In this document: positions 53,168-61,613 of the stretch, piece after piece
How positions within the stretch are numbered: position 1 is the first letter of the stretch
Layout of the letters: each line of letters begins with the position of its first letter
Assembly: GCF_001435815.1 (NCBI RefSeq)
Contig: NZ_AZFV01000008.1
Location: forward strand, 40,129-104,128
Direction: 5' to 3'
Length of the DNA stretch: 64,000 nucleotides
DNA from: Companilactobacillus nantensis DSM 16982
GTDB taxonomy: Bacteria > Bacillota > Bacilli > Lactobacillales > Lactobacillaceae
Program-made: the position numbers and the translations under genes
Notes under the pieces: model-generated
The model's input: the letters and a program-made list of their open reading frames with translations, nothing else
Databases searched by the model: none
What the model was told of the DNA's origin: nothing

Positions 53168-53389
53168 TAAATTATTTAATACTTTTGTAGCCCATTGTCT
53201 AAAGTGAGTTGCTTGTATAGAATTTACACGATAACCCACAAAAATGATTGTATCCAAATTATAATAGTTTATATCTTTTGACATATTGCCGAAAACCCCA
53301 TTGTTTACGACATTTGCAATTTTTGCAACACTCGTAACTTCAGGCAACTCTTGAGTTTCAAAAATATTTTTTAAATGCCTACTTATAAT
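53168..53389 (-). pseudogene. Remnant of a RhuM-family protein gene
   Basis: The minus-strand frame reads ISRHLKNIFETQELPEV, then SKDINYYNLDTIIFVGYRVN and FRQWATKVLNN. These are three successive landmarks of RhuM-family proteins (ISRHIKNIF, YNLDAIIAVGYRV, FRIWATKVL). The block between the first two is altered, and there is no start codon: a stop lies just before residue 1. Only about 73 codons of a normally 300+ residue protein remain. RhuM genes are usually found on mobile or accessory DNA, so this is probably debris of a lost element. Confidence 0.75.
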
Positions 53390-53549
53390 TTAGACAGTAA
53401 AGCACCCACAACTTACGTTTGTGAGTGCCAAAATGCAAAACAGTGTATATTTTTCAAATTCATTTATTTAATCTGTATAATCGATTTCTCTAAATCAACT
53501 ATTAATTAATATTTGAAACTTCATAAATGATTAATACTCTAGATAAAAA
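53390..53549. other. AT-rich gap beyond the RhuM remnant
   Basis: This contains a hairpin GCAC-CACAA/TTGTG-GTGC at 53403-53430, possibly the terminator of a lost gene, and otherwise no coding signal that I can support. Confidence 0.4.
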
Positions 53550-54176
53550 TTACTTCTCAACATTAATAAATGAACGGGCTGGAACTCTTAATACTCGGTA
53601 TTCCATTGCATAACGGTTGGCTTTTAGTCCTAAACCATTGATGAAATTATTCTTATATTTAGCTTGTACCGTAATAACATATGCATCTTGATATTTATTA
53701 TCTAGTTTTGTGATTTTCTTCATTGGCCAGTTCAAATGTAATCCTGAAACAGTGAACGGTAAGGTTGCGTCTGAAATTGTCGCATTCCGACTTGAAACAG
53801 TATATGTTGAATTATTGATCCAATATTGATAAACATCTGTTGCAGTATTGGATTCCTTCTTATCAATCTTTACGTAATAACCTTGTCCATCATTTGTCGT
53901 CTGGACAATCATTGGATCGTATTTATATGAGACTGCCACTTCATTTTTATTAGTTAAATCAACTTTCGTAAATAAACTTGTATATAATAGACCGCTGACA
54001 GCTAAAATAACGACTAAAATTTCAACTAGGTCAGTTAAAATTGTTGCCCCAGTGATTTTACCCTTTTTTACGACTAAAATTTTTAAATGACGATTTCTAA
54101 TATTAAATACTACAAAAATTAAGAGCGCGATTACCACGATCCACGCAATTATTCCCACAAAATTCCAAGAACTCAT
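53550..54176 (-). CDS. Membrane-anchored hypothetical protein (LVIS_2131-like)
   Basis: This protein is 208 residues from the ATG at 54176, supported by GGGAGAAAAC 7 bases before it; a longer frame to 54212 has no site. There are two hydrophobic helices (about 5-25 and 45-65) and then an extracytoplasmic beta-rich domain (about 72-205) with YQYWINNSTYTVSSRN. I recall a Lactobacillaceae hypothetical family named LVIS_2131 of this form, but the assignment is from memory. It is divergent from nrdH, with no sign of a functional link. Confidence 0.65.
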   Translation of the reverse strand: MSSWNFVGIIAWIVVIALLIFVVFNIRNRHLKILVVKKGKITGATILTDLVEILVVILAVSGLLYTSLFTKVDLTNKNEVAVSYKYDPMIVQTTNDGQGYYVKIDKKESNTATDVYQYWINNSTYTVSSRNATISDATLPFTVSGLHLNWPMKKITKLDNKYQDAYVITVQAKYKNNFINGLGLKANRYAMEYRVLRVPARSFINVEK

Positions 54177-54340
54177 AGTTTTCTCCCAACTAAAATTAAT
54201 TGTCTTAAACACTTCATAACTCTATAATAGTCATTACGCTAATTTTACCACGAATCGAAAAATTATTTGAAAATGAGATGCGAAACGGTAAAAAATGTGT
54301 GGGCACATACGTTTGTCGACTTTTTATAATGACGACATAA

Positions 54341-54412
54341 CTACGCTATATCGTGTGATGACCGTTATATCGAACACAATATATTGTGTTTCAGATTTCA
54401 AATGATTATACT
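54341..54412 (+). promoter_or_regulatory. nrdHIEF promoter with two NrdR boxes
   Basis: ACACAATATATTGTGT (54374-54389) is a perfect NrdR box. A second, weaker box CTACGCTATATCGTGT lies at 54341-54356, 33 bp away, about three helical turns. The strong box overlaps the -35 TTGTGT (54384-54389), which is 17 bp from the -10 TATACT (54407-54412). NrdR bound at both boxes would block RNA polymerase when dATP is high. Confidence 0.9.
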
Positions 54413-54445
54413 AGTTGAGAATAGCACTTGAGAGGAAGTAATAAC

Positions 54446-54676
54446 ATGAACAACGTAATCGTATATAGTAAAAATAACTGCATGCAATGCAAAATGACAA
54501 AGAGATATCTTAAAGAACACAACGTTCCTTTTGAAGAAAGAAACATCAATCAACAACCACAATACCTAGATGCTCTTAAACAACAAGGTTTCCAAAGTGT
54601 GCCGGTTGTTATGAATACAACTATGGACCCAATCGTCGGTTTCCGTCCAGATAGCTTAAAGGAGCTCGTGGACTAA
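54446..54676 (+). CDS. nrdH: Glutaredoxin-like protein NrdH
   Basis: This protein is 76 residues from the ATG at 54446 (GAGAGGAAG upstream). It has the redox motif CMQC at about residues 11-14 and the thioredoxin-fold cis-Pro segment SVPVV (about 51-55). NrdH reduces the class Ib ribonucleotide reductase during turnover. It is the first gene of nrdHIEF, one base before nrdI, and is controlled by the NrdR boxes upstream. Confidence 0.94.
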   Translation: MNNVIVYSKNNCMQCKMTKRYLKEHNVPFEERNINQQPQYLDALKQQGFQSVPVVMNTTMDPIVGFRPDSLKELVD

Positions 54677-54677
54677 C

Positions 54678-55052
54678 ATGAAAGAAATAGCTTATTATTC
54701 AATAACAGGTCAAACAAAGCGTTTTGTTAATAAGCTCGGAATAGATGGATATGAAATTACCGACGCCGATCCGTTTTATCAAATGGGTCGGCCATTTATT
54801 CTTATTGTCCCTGCTTATGACGACGATATGATGGATTCTGTCATCGATTTTCTTCAATATGAAGATAATGCCAAGAATTGTGTTGGTGTTGCTGGTGGCG
54901 GTAATCGTAACTTTAATACACTTTATAATCACACGGCTAAAGATATCGCCGCTGGTTTAAATGTACCGGTTGTTTTCCAATTTGAATTCAACGGTACCCA
55001 AAAAGATGTCGAAAACTTTAAGAAAGTAGTGAATGAAATTGGGATTAAATAA
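54678..55052 (+). CDS. nrdI: Flavodoxin-like protein NrdI
   Basis: This 124-residue protein starts with YYSITGQTKRFV, the FMN phosphate-binding loop of NrdI, and has VAGGGNRNFN (about 73-82), another FMN-binding stretch. NrdI supplies the oxidant for assembling the dimanganese-tyrosyl radical cofactor in NrdF. It overlaps the nrdE start by 20 bp. Confidence 0.92.
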   Translation: MKEIAYYSITGQTKRFVNKLGIDGYEITDADPFYQMGRPFILIVPAYDDDMMDSVIDFLQYEDNAKNCVGVAGGGNRNFNTLYNHTAKDIAAGLNVPVVFQFEFNGTQKDVENFKKVVNEIGIK

Positions 55053-57210
55053 CCTTGATGCAGACAAAATTAGTTATTTTAAATTAAATAACGAAATCAA
55101 CATCCCCGTGAACGACAGAATTCCTTTAAATAAGGATAAAGAAGCCGTTAAAGCCTTTTTCTCTGAGAATGTGGAGCCTAACCTTAAAAAATTTGCTTCC
55201 TTCAAGGACCATATTGACTACCTTGTTGAACATGATTATATTGAAAAATCAGTTGTCGATGAATATCCACATGAATTCATCGAAAGTTTATATAACTATT
55301 TGTTAGATCAACATTTCCAATTCCAGTCATTCATGGCTGCTTATAAATTTTATAACCAATATGCCTTACATACGAACGATGGCAATTATTATCTCGAAAA
55401 TTATGAGATGAGAATTCTTTTTAATGCTCTTTTATTTGCTCATGGTGACCAAGATCTAGCTAAATCTTTAGCTACTGAAATGATTGCCCAACGTTACCAA
55501 CCCGCTACACCATCATTCTTAAATGCTGGCCGTAAGCGCCGTGGTGAGTATGTTTCTTGTTTCCTACTCCAAGTCACTGACGATATGAACAGTATTGGCC
55601 GAACAATTAACAGTGCTTTACAACTATCACGTATCGGTGGTGGTGTTGGTATTACGCTTTCTAATTTGCGTGAATCAGGTTCTCCTATTAAAGGTGTCGA
55701 TAACTCTTCATCCGGTGTTCTACCTGTCATGAAGTTGCTCGAAGATAGTTTTAGTTACAGTAATCAATTAGGTCAACGCCAAGGTGCTGGTGCCGTTTAT
55801 TTGAACGTCTTCCATCCCGACATTATTGATTTCTTATCTGCTAAAAAAGAAAATGCCGATGAAAAAGTCCGTGTTAAGACCTTGTCACTCGGTGTGATTG
55901 TTCCGGACAAGTATTATGAATTAGTTCGTAATAACGAAGATATGTATTTATTCAGTCCTTATTCAGTTGAAAAGGTTTACGGTAAACCCTTCTCATATAT
56001 CGATATCACAAAAGATTACGACAAAATGGTTCAAGATGATCGCATCAAAAAATATAAAATTCAAGCTCGTGACTTGGAAGATGAAATCAGTAAACTACAA
56101 CAAGAATCTGGCTACCCATACGTGCTAAACATTGATACTGTTAACCGTGAAAATCCAGTTGACGGTAAGATCATCATGAGTAACTTGTGTACTGAAATCC
56201 AACAAGTTCAAGTACCTTCTGAATTAAACGATGCTCAAGAATATACTAAATTAGGAACAGATATTAGTTGTAACCTTGGTTCAACCAATATCTTAAATAT
56301 GATGAAGAGCCCTGATTTTGGTAAATCAGTTCGTGCTATGACACGTGCCTTATCATTTGTCAGTGATGCTTCAAACATCACAGCTGTTCCCCCTGTTGCC
56401 AATGGTAACAAGATGAGCCATTCAATCGGTTTAGGAGCTATGGGACTTCACACGTTCTTAGCATGCAATCATTTGGAATATGGCTCTCCTGAAGCTATTG
56501 AATTCATCAACGTCTACTTTATGTTGCTTAACTATTGGACCTTGGTTGAAAGTAATGAAATTGCTAAAGACCGTCAAGAAACTTTCCATAATTTCGACAA
56601 GTCAAAATATGCCGACGGATCATACTTCGACAAATACGTTACTAATAGTTACGCTCCTAAATCTGCTCTCGTTAAAGATTTATTCAAGGGTATCTTTATC
56701 CCTGAACAAGCTGATTGGGACCAACTTAAACAAAATGTTATGCGTGATGGATTATATAACGCCTATCGTTTAGCCGTTGCACCTACTGGTTCAATTTCTT
56801 ATATCAACAATACTAGTGCTAGTTTGCAACCCGTAACGCGTCTAGTTGAAGAACGTCAAGAAAAGAAAAACGGTAAGTTATACTTCCCAGCACCATTTTT
56901 AAGCAATGATACAATCAAATACTACAAGTCAGCATATGACACTGATATGCGTAAAGTTATTGATACTTACGCTTCAGCTCAAGAACATATCGATCAAGGT
57001 ATGAGTTTGACACTCTTCATGCGTTCTGAGATTCCAGCTGGAATTTACGATTGGAAAGCTGCCGACGATACCAAGCAAACAACACGTGATTTAAGTATTT
57101 TACGTAACTACGCTTACTACAAGGGCATCAAGTCCCTTTACTATGTCAGAACATTTACTGAGAACAATGATGAAATCGGCAGTAACGAGTGTGAAAGCTG
57201 CTCAATCTAG
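55033..57210 (+). CDS. nrdE: Class Ib ribonucleotide reductase alpha subunit NrdE
   Basis: This 725-residue catalytic subunit has the SFLNAGRKRRGEYVSCFLL region (core GRKRRGEYVSC), the active-site strand MSNLCTEI, SCNLGSTNI and the C-terminal redox pair CESC (NECESCSI). It reduces ribonucleoside diphosphates to deoxy forms for DNA synthesis. The start overlaps nrdI. The C-terminal Cys pair is reduced by NrdH. Length is normal for class Ib. Confidence 0.95.
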   Translation: MKLGLNNLDADKISYFKLNNEINIPVNDRIPLNKDKEAVKAFFSENVEPNLKKFASFKDHIDYLVEHDYIEKSVVDEYPHEFIESLYNYLLDQHFQFQSFMAAYKFYNQYALHTNDGNYYLENYEMRILFNALLFAHGDQDLAKSLATEMIAQRYQPATPSFLNAGRKRRGEYVSCFLLQVTDDMNSIGRTINSALQLSRIGGGVGITLSNLRESGSPIKGVDNSSSGVLPVMKLLEDSFSYSNQLGQRQGAGAVYLNVFHPDIIDFLSAKKENADEKVRVKTLSLGVIVPDKYYELVRNNEDMYLFSPYSVEKVYGKPFSYIDITKDYDKMVQDDRIKKYKIQARDLEDEISKLQQESGYPYVLNIDTVNRENPVDGKIIMSNLCTEIQQVQVPSELNDAQEYTKLGTDISCNLGSTNILNMMKSPDFGKSVRAMTRALSFVSDASNITAVPPVANGNKMSHSIGLGAMGLHTFLACNHLEYGSPEAIEFINVYFMLLNYWTLVESNEIAKDRQETFHNFDKSKYADGSYFDKYVTNSYAPKSALVKDLFKGIFIPEQADWDQLKQNVMRDGLYNAYRLAVAPTGSISYINNTSASLQPVTRLVEERQEKKNGKLYFPAPFLSNDTIKYYKSAYDTDMRKVIDTYASAQEHIDQGMSLTLFMRSEIPAGIYDWKAADDTKQTTRDLSILRNYAYYKGIKSLYYVRTFTENNDEIGSNECESCSI

Positions 57211-57225
57211 GAGGAATTTTTGAAA

Positions 57226-58251
57226 ATGGTTGATACATATTACAAATCAATGAACTGGAATAAGTTGGAAGATCAAATTGATAAGGAAACTTGGGAAAAG
57301 TTAACTTCACAATTTTGGTTGGACACACGTATTCCTCTTTCAAATGATTTAGATGACTGGCGCACACTAAGTCCAGCCGAACAAACAGTTGTTGGACACG
57401 TCTTTGGTGGTTTAACACTACTGGATACCCTTCAATCACAAGATGGTATTCAAGCTATGTCAAAAGATACTAGAACTCAAGCTGAGACAGCTGTCTTCAA
57501 TAACATTGAATTCATGGAATCAGTTCATGCCAAAAGTTATTCATCCATTTTCAGTACACTTAATTCAGCTGAAGAAATTGAAGAAATTTTTGATTGGACT
57601 GATCACAATGAGTATCTTCAAAAAAAGGCTCAGTTCATCAATGATATTTATCAAAATGGCGAACCACTTCAAAAGAAAGTTGCCAGTGTTTTCCTAGAAA
57701 GTTTCTTATTCTACTCAGGTTTCTATACACCGCTTTACTATCTTGGTAACAACAAGTTAGCTAACGTGGCTGAAATTATCAAGCTGATTATTCGTGACGA
57801 GTCTGTTCACGGAACTTATATCGGTTATAAATTCCAACTAGGATTTAATGAACTCAGTGATGATAAAAAGGCTGAATTGAAAGATTGGATGTACGACTTA
57901 CTCTATACTCTTTATGATAATGAAGAGAAATATACTCGTGAATTGTATAAGGAAGTTGGTTGGGTCGATGAAGTGCTTGTCTTCCTCCGTTATAACGCCA
58001 ACAAAGCTTTGATGAACCTTGGTCAAGAGCCATTGTTCCCAGATGGTAACGCCGAAGATGTCAATCCTATCGTTATGAACGGTATTTCAACCGGTACAAG
58101 TAATCACGACTTCTTCTCGCAAGTTGGTAATGGTTACTTGATGGGTAAAGTTGAAGCCATGAAGGACTCCGATTATGATATCGGTCGGACTGGTGACAAT
58201 AAAACGCCTGACAGTAGTTCACTGTTCAATAAAGTTAAAAAATTAAAATAA
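57226..58251 (+). CDS. nrdF: Class Ib ribonucleotide reductase beta subunit NrdF
   Basis: This subunit is 341 residues from the ATG at 57226. A TTG at 57220 is also possible, since AGGAGG at 57209-57214 is 5 bases from it and 11 from the ATG. Metal ligands are seen in EQTVVGHVFGGL (Glu/His region), EFMESVHAKSYS (Glu-X-X-His) and RDESVHGTYIGYKF (Glu-X-X-His). It carries the tyrosyl radical used by NrdE. It ends the operon before a strong terminator. Confidence 0.95.
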   Translation: MVDTYYKSMNWNKLEDQIDKETWEKLTSQFWLDTRIPLSNDLDDWRTLSPAEQTVVGHVFGGLTLLDTLQSQDGIQAMSKDTRTQAETAVFNNIEFMESVHAKSYSSIFSTLNSAEEIEEIFDWTDHNEYLQKKAQFINDIYQNGEPLQKKVASVFLESFLFYSGFYTPLYYLGNNKLANVAEIIKLIIRDESVHGTYIGYKFQLGFNELSDDKKAELKDWMYDLLYTLYDNEEKYTRELYKEVGWVDEVLVFLRYNANKALMNLGQEPLFPDGNAEDVNPIVMNGISTGTSNHDFFSQVGNGYLMGKVEAMKDSDYDIGRTGDNKTPDSSSLFNKVKKLK

Positions 58252-58308
58252 TAACAAAATAAGGATCAATCTACAATGTAGATTGGTCCTTATTTTGTTA
58301 TATTCTCT
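58252..58308 (+). terminator. nrd operon terminator
   Basis: AACAAAATAAGGA.CAATCTACA pairs with TGTAGATTG.TCCTTATTTTGTT with one mismatch. It is a very long AT-rich hairpin that can work in both directions. Confidence 0.9.
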
Positions 58309-58411
58309 GAAGGTTGAAAGTTAAATAAATTGGAGTATTGACTGTTTAGTTTGATTATTTTTTCGTCAATAATATTTAGAATATCAAGACTTAAAGTATG
58401 TTTTGATTCTT

Positions 58412-58855
58412 TCAACCTTTAGTTATATTCTTATAAAGTTTTTTCGAAAGGCTTTCTAGAGTGTTCCATTCTTCTTTAGTGAAACCACTTTTTCCAACTA
58501 ATGCCTTAGGTAAATCCTTAACTGCTTCACGTTTTTGAATACCAGCTTCGGTTAAATAGACATTAACGACTCGCTCGTCTTCTTTGCTACGTTTGCGAAC
58601 AACTAAACCTTCATTTTCCAAACGTTTCAACAAAGGTGTTAAGGTTCCAGAATCCAGTGACAATAATTCACCCAATTCTTTAACTGACAAGTTTTTATAC
58701 TGGTACAGAGAAACAAGGACTAAATATTGTGGATAGGTAATGCCATTTGCACTTAATCCATCATGGTACAGCTTTTGAATCGCACGCGATGTTGCATAAA
58801 GTGAAAAACACAAATGATCGTCCAAAGGAAGTGGTTGAGTTGTATCTATTTCCAT
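58412..58855 (-). CDS. MarR-family regulator, OhrR-like
   Basis: This 147-residue protein has the winged-helix core ITYPQYLVLVSLYQYKNLSVKELG, then LSLDSGTLTPLLKRLENEGL and the wing RKRSKEDERVVNVYLT. Near the N-terminus is LCFSLYATSRA, with Cys16 at the position of the peroxide-sensing Cys in OhrR. OhrR represses the organic hydroperoxide resistance gene ohr until its Cys is oxidised. No ohr gene is adjacent in the window. AGGAGG lies 8 bases before the ATG. Confidence 0.85.
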   Translation of the reverse strand: MEIDTTQPLPLDDHLCFSLYATSRAIQKLYHDGLSANGITYPQYLVLVSLYQYKNLSVKELGELLSLDSGTLTPLLKRLENEGLVVRKRSKEDERVVNVYLTEAGIQKREAVKDLPKALVGKSGFTKEEWNTLESLSKKLYKNITKG

Positions 58856-59111
58856 CTTAATTCCTCCTCTAATGCCATATTTACCTTGTATTCTATGCTT
58901 TTTAAAGTAAATTGTAAATTATTCTATTTTGCACAATTGGATAACTAAATAAATAACCTGTTATAACTTTGATTATTAATAATTACATTTATTTATTATA
59001 TTATTTATATAAAAATACAATGGATTTTAAACTTATCTTACGTGTACATAATGTATATTTTTGATACACTTTGCTCTGTAAGAGGAATTTGTACATGTGA
59101 GGGGATATATC
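58856..59111. other. AT-rich gap before lectin/WxL genes
   Basis: I see no gene. The part next to the OhrR-like gene contains AATTTACAATTTACTTT (minus strand), which partly resembles OhrR-type operators. The part near 59040-59100 must hold the promoter of the gene at 59112, but no clear -35/-10 pair was found. Confidence 0.4.
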
Positions 59112-61427
59112 ATGTCGAGGTTAAACGTTTTCAAAAAAATCACACTTATTTGTATCGGGATATTTCTACTAATAATTAATTATCCTGCTACAATCATTAA
59201 AGCTGCCGACGCCAACACCGATTTTCAAAACGCATTAGCAACTACACCAAAAGGATTAGCTTGGCGAGATGACGATTTTACTGTCGCTGATTTTGCTAAA
59301 GCTTACCAAAATCGTGTAGCTAACGGTACTTCTGACGGAAATAACAGTAATACTCTAGTCGCCCAAAATGCTAGTAGAACTAACAATGCTAAGATTACTC
59401 AATCGACTAATCCCAATACTCCCAACACTAGTGTTATTCAAATGACTAATGCTACTTGGCAGACTGGGGCTGTTTGGGGAAATATGGCGAATGATAATTA
59501 CTTTGACACCACACACGAGCAAACTGCATCTATGTGGATTTATTTCGGTAGAGTTAGTGGTGTAACACCTGCTGATGGTATGGCCTTTGTTCTTCACAAT
59601 GACCCCAATGGTGGTGATTCCATCGCTCTTTCTGGAGACGGTATTCCTGTTAATGGACAATCCTTAGGTGTTTGGGGAGCAGACTGGCAAATAAAAAATG
59701 ATAGACCAGAACAATTGTCAAAAACAGCCATTCAAAAAAGTTGGGCCTTAGAATTTGATACTTTCTCCAATTTCGAAACTAGTAATATTACTGGAGAAGG
59801 TAATACATTTGATAATACTATTAGTAGTAATCTCCAACGTTCTGATCAGCATATTGCAGCAAATTATCCAGCTGACCCTACTATATATACTAACGGAACG
59901 GGTAACAGTGGTAGGAATTACTTTACAATGGCACACAAACAACCCAACATATTTTCAACCTACGCCACTCCTCCAACAAATTTAGTTGATAGTAAATGGC
60001 ACCATATAACGATTAAATGGACTCCAATCAATGATGCCAGTGGTAATCTATCGTATGCTTATAACGATAAAAATCCTACAACAGGAACTCCTTTGACACC
60101 CCAAGCTCAAGAAACCTACTTAATTGATTTACCAAAGTTAGGTATAACAAGCACAAACAAAAAATTATATTGGGGCTTCACAGGATCAACTGGTAAGAAT
60201 TACCAAAACAACTTAATTGTTTTCGAATCCATCCCTTCTTTCGTTGACGCTGAAGCAAAATCAGCTGTCTATGACGATACTCAAGGTGGAACACAAATCA
60301 CTAATAGTAACAACCTTGTCGACCCTAATGCTGATATCAGATACACTTATTCGTTAAATTACAAAGGTTGGACTAGAACTTGGAACAATATCAATGCTTT
60401 AATGAAAGTTCCGGATAACGTTACTTTCACAAGTGGAACCATTACTTATCCCGAATCATCAACTAATAAAAATCCTCGACCTATCCCTGCTGAAGTATTT
60501 TCAAACGTCACAAACAGTCAATTAGAATATTTACTTCCTGAAGGACTGGACCCTGACAGTCGTAACGCACAGATTGAATTAAAAGGTCACACGGTCACCA
60601 AAGCACCCACACAACTGACTGTTCCTTCAGTACATTCATCTTTTGAAGGAGATAATTTAATTACAGGTGCTGATACTCAAGCTTTCAAAATCCGTGCACG
60701 CAAATTGAGTTTGGAAAGTTCATCACCCAATCCAATCACTCTAAAGCCCCACGAAAGCACTACTGTTCCAGGTAAAGTTACCTACGTTGGTACTGGTTCA
60801 GTGCCAAGCTTCACCACAATGAATGTTTACCAAACATTAAACGGAACAACAACAAATCTAGGAAAAATTGTCGATTCCAGTGGCAATTTTAATCTGAATT
60901 TCAATGCCGATCAGCTTAATAAAATTAACACTTTATCCTTCTATGTCACTGATAGTTTAGGAAATACTAGTAATTCTATTACTAGACAAATAAACGTTGG
61001 TGGCCTGCTATCCTTTGGATACATTCAGGACCAAGTTCTCTTCAAACCAACCAACGGTTCTTTTGGCAATCAAATCATCCCTCGAAAAGATAATTGGCAA
61101 ATTGATGTCGTCGATAGTCGGGAAATGGGTAGCAATTGGACTGTTCAAGCAAAAGCATCTGATTTGATACTGACAGAAGATCTTCAAACACCACTAAAAG
61201 GAAATCTAATTTATCGTGATTCATCTGGCAAAGACCATAATCTACTTAATAATGCCATCAACGTTGCTACACATACAAAAGACATTGAAGAATCACAAAC
61301 GAAAAACATCACCGATTCATGGACAACAAATAGCGGCATTTTATTATCAATGGAAAATGGCAATGTAGAAGGAAGTTATCAAGGCGAGATCCAGTGGATT
61401 TTGTTAGATTCTATCCCCAATATTTAA
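59112..61427 (+). CDS. Secreted L-type lectin-like protein with C-terminal WxL domain (first)
   Basis: This protein is 771 residues from the ATG at 59112 (GAGGGGAT upstream). A signal peptide (about 1-33, cut near IIKAADA) is followed by a legume-lectin-like domain (about 35-380) with ADGMAFVLHNDPNGGDS, SWALEFDTFSN and LYWGFTGSTG. A beta-rich region follows, then a C-terminal WxL domain (about 615-770) with SNWTVQAKASD and the closing GEIQWILLDSIP. WxL domains attach non-covalently to peptidoglycan. There is no LPxTG. It probably binds glycans at the cell surface. A tandem paralogue follows. Confidence 0.88.
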   Translation: MSRLNVFKKITLICIGIFLLIINYPATIIKAADANTDFQNALATTPKGLAWRDDDFTVADFAKAYQNRVANGTSDGNNSNTLVAQNASRTNNAKITQSTNPNTPNTSVIQMTNATWQTGAVWGNMANDNYFDTTHEQTASMWIYFGRVSGVTPADGMAFVLHNDPNGGDSIALSGDGIPVNGQSLGVWGADWQIKNDRPEQLSKTAIQKSWALEFDTFSNFETSNITGEGNTFDNTISSNLQRSDQHIAANYPADPTIYTNGTGNSGRNYFTMAHKQPNIFSTYATPPTNLVDSKWHHITIKWTPINDASGNLSYAYNDKNPTTGTPLTPQAQETYLIDLPKLGITSTNKKLYWGFTGSTGKNYQNNLIVFESIPSFVDAEAKSAVYDDTQGGTQITNSNNLVDPNADIRYTYSLNYKGWTRTWNNINALMKVPDNVTFTSGTITYPESSTNKNPRPIPAEVFSNVTNSQLEYLLPEGLDPDSRNAQIELKGHTVTKAPTQLTVPSVHSSFEGDNLITGADTQAFKIRARKLSLESSSPNPITLKPHESTTVPGKVTYVGTGSVPSFTTMNVYQTLNGTTTNLGKIVDSSGNFNLNFNADQLNKINTLSFYVTDSLGNTSNSITRQINVGGLLSFGYIQDQVLFKPTNGSFGNQIIPRKDNWQIDVVDSREMGSNWTVQAKASDLILTEDLQTPLKGNLIYRDSSGKDHNLLNNAINVATHTKDIEESQTKNITDSWTTNSGILLSMENGNVEGSYQGEIQWILLDSIPNI

Positions 61428-61466
61428 GAAAAAGACAACTGAAATAAATTCAGTTGTCTTTTTTTG
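61428..61466 (+). terminator. Terminator between the lectin/WxL genes
   Basis: AAAAAGACAACTGAA pairs with TTCAGTTGTCTTTTT around ATAAA, followed by T. The second paralogue must therefore have its own promoter. Confidence 0.92.
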
Positions 61467-61613
61467 ATAACAGGAATAATTGATTTGTATTTAATCGTTC
61501 ATTTCTTTTATATGAAAATACAATAGCTTTTTTCTGGAAAACAGGAGTAAATAAATGTCATTTTTGTTAATATTTTTTTAGGATAAATAATCATTGATGA
61601 AAGGAGGATTTTT

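Noticed and set aside
58856..58940. OhrR operator upstream of the MarR-family gene
   Set aside because: Only partial similarity (AATTTACAATTTACTTT) with no clear inverted repeat; kept as a remark, not a feature.
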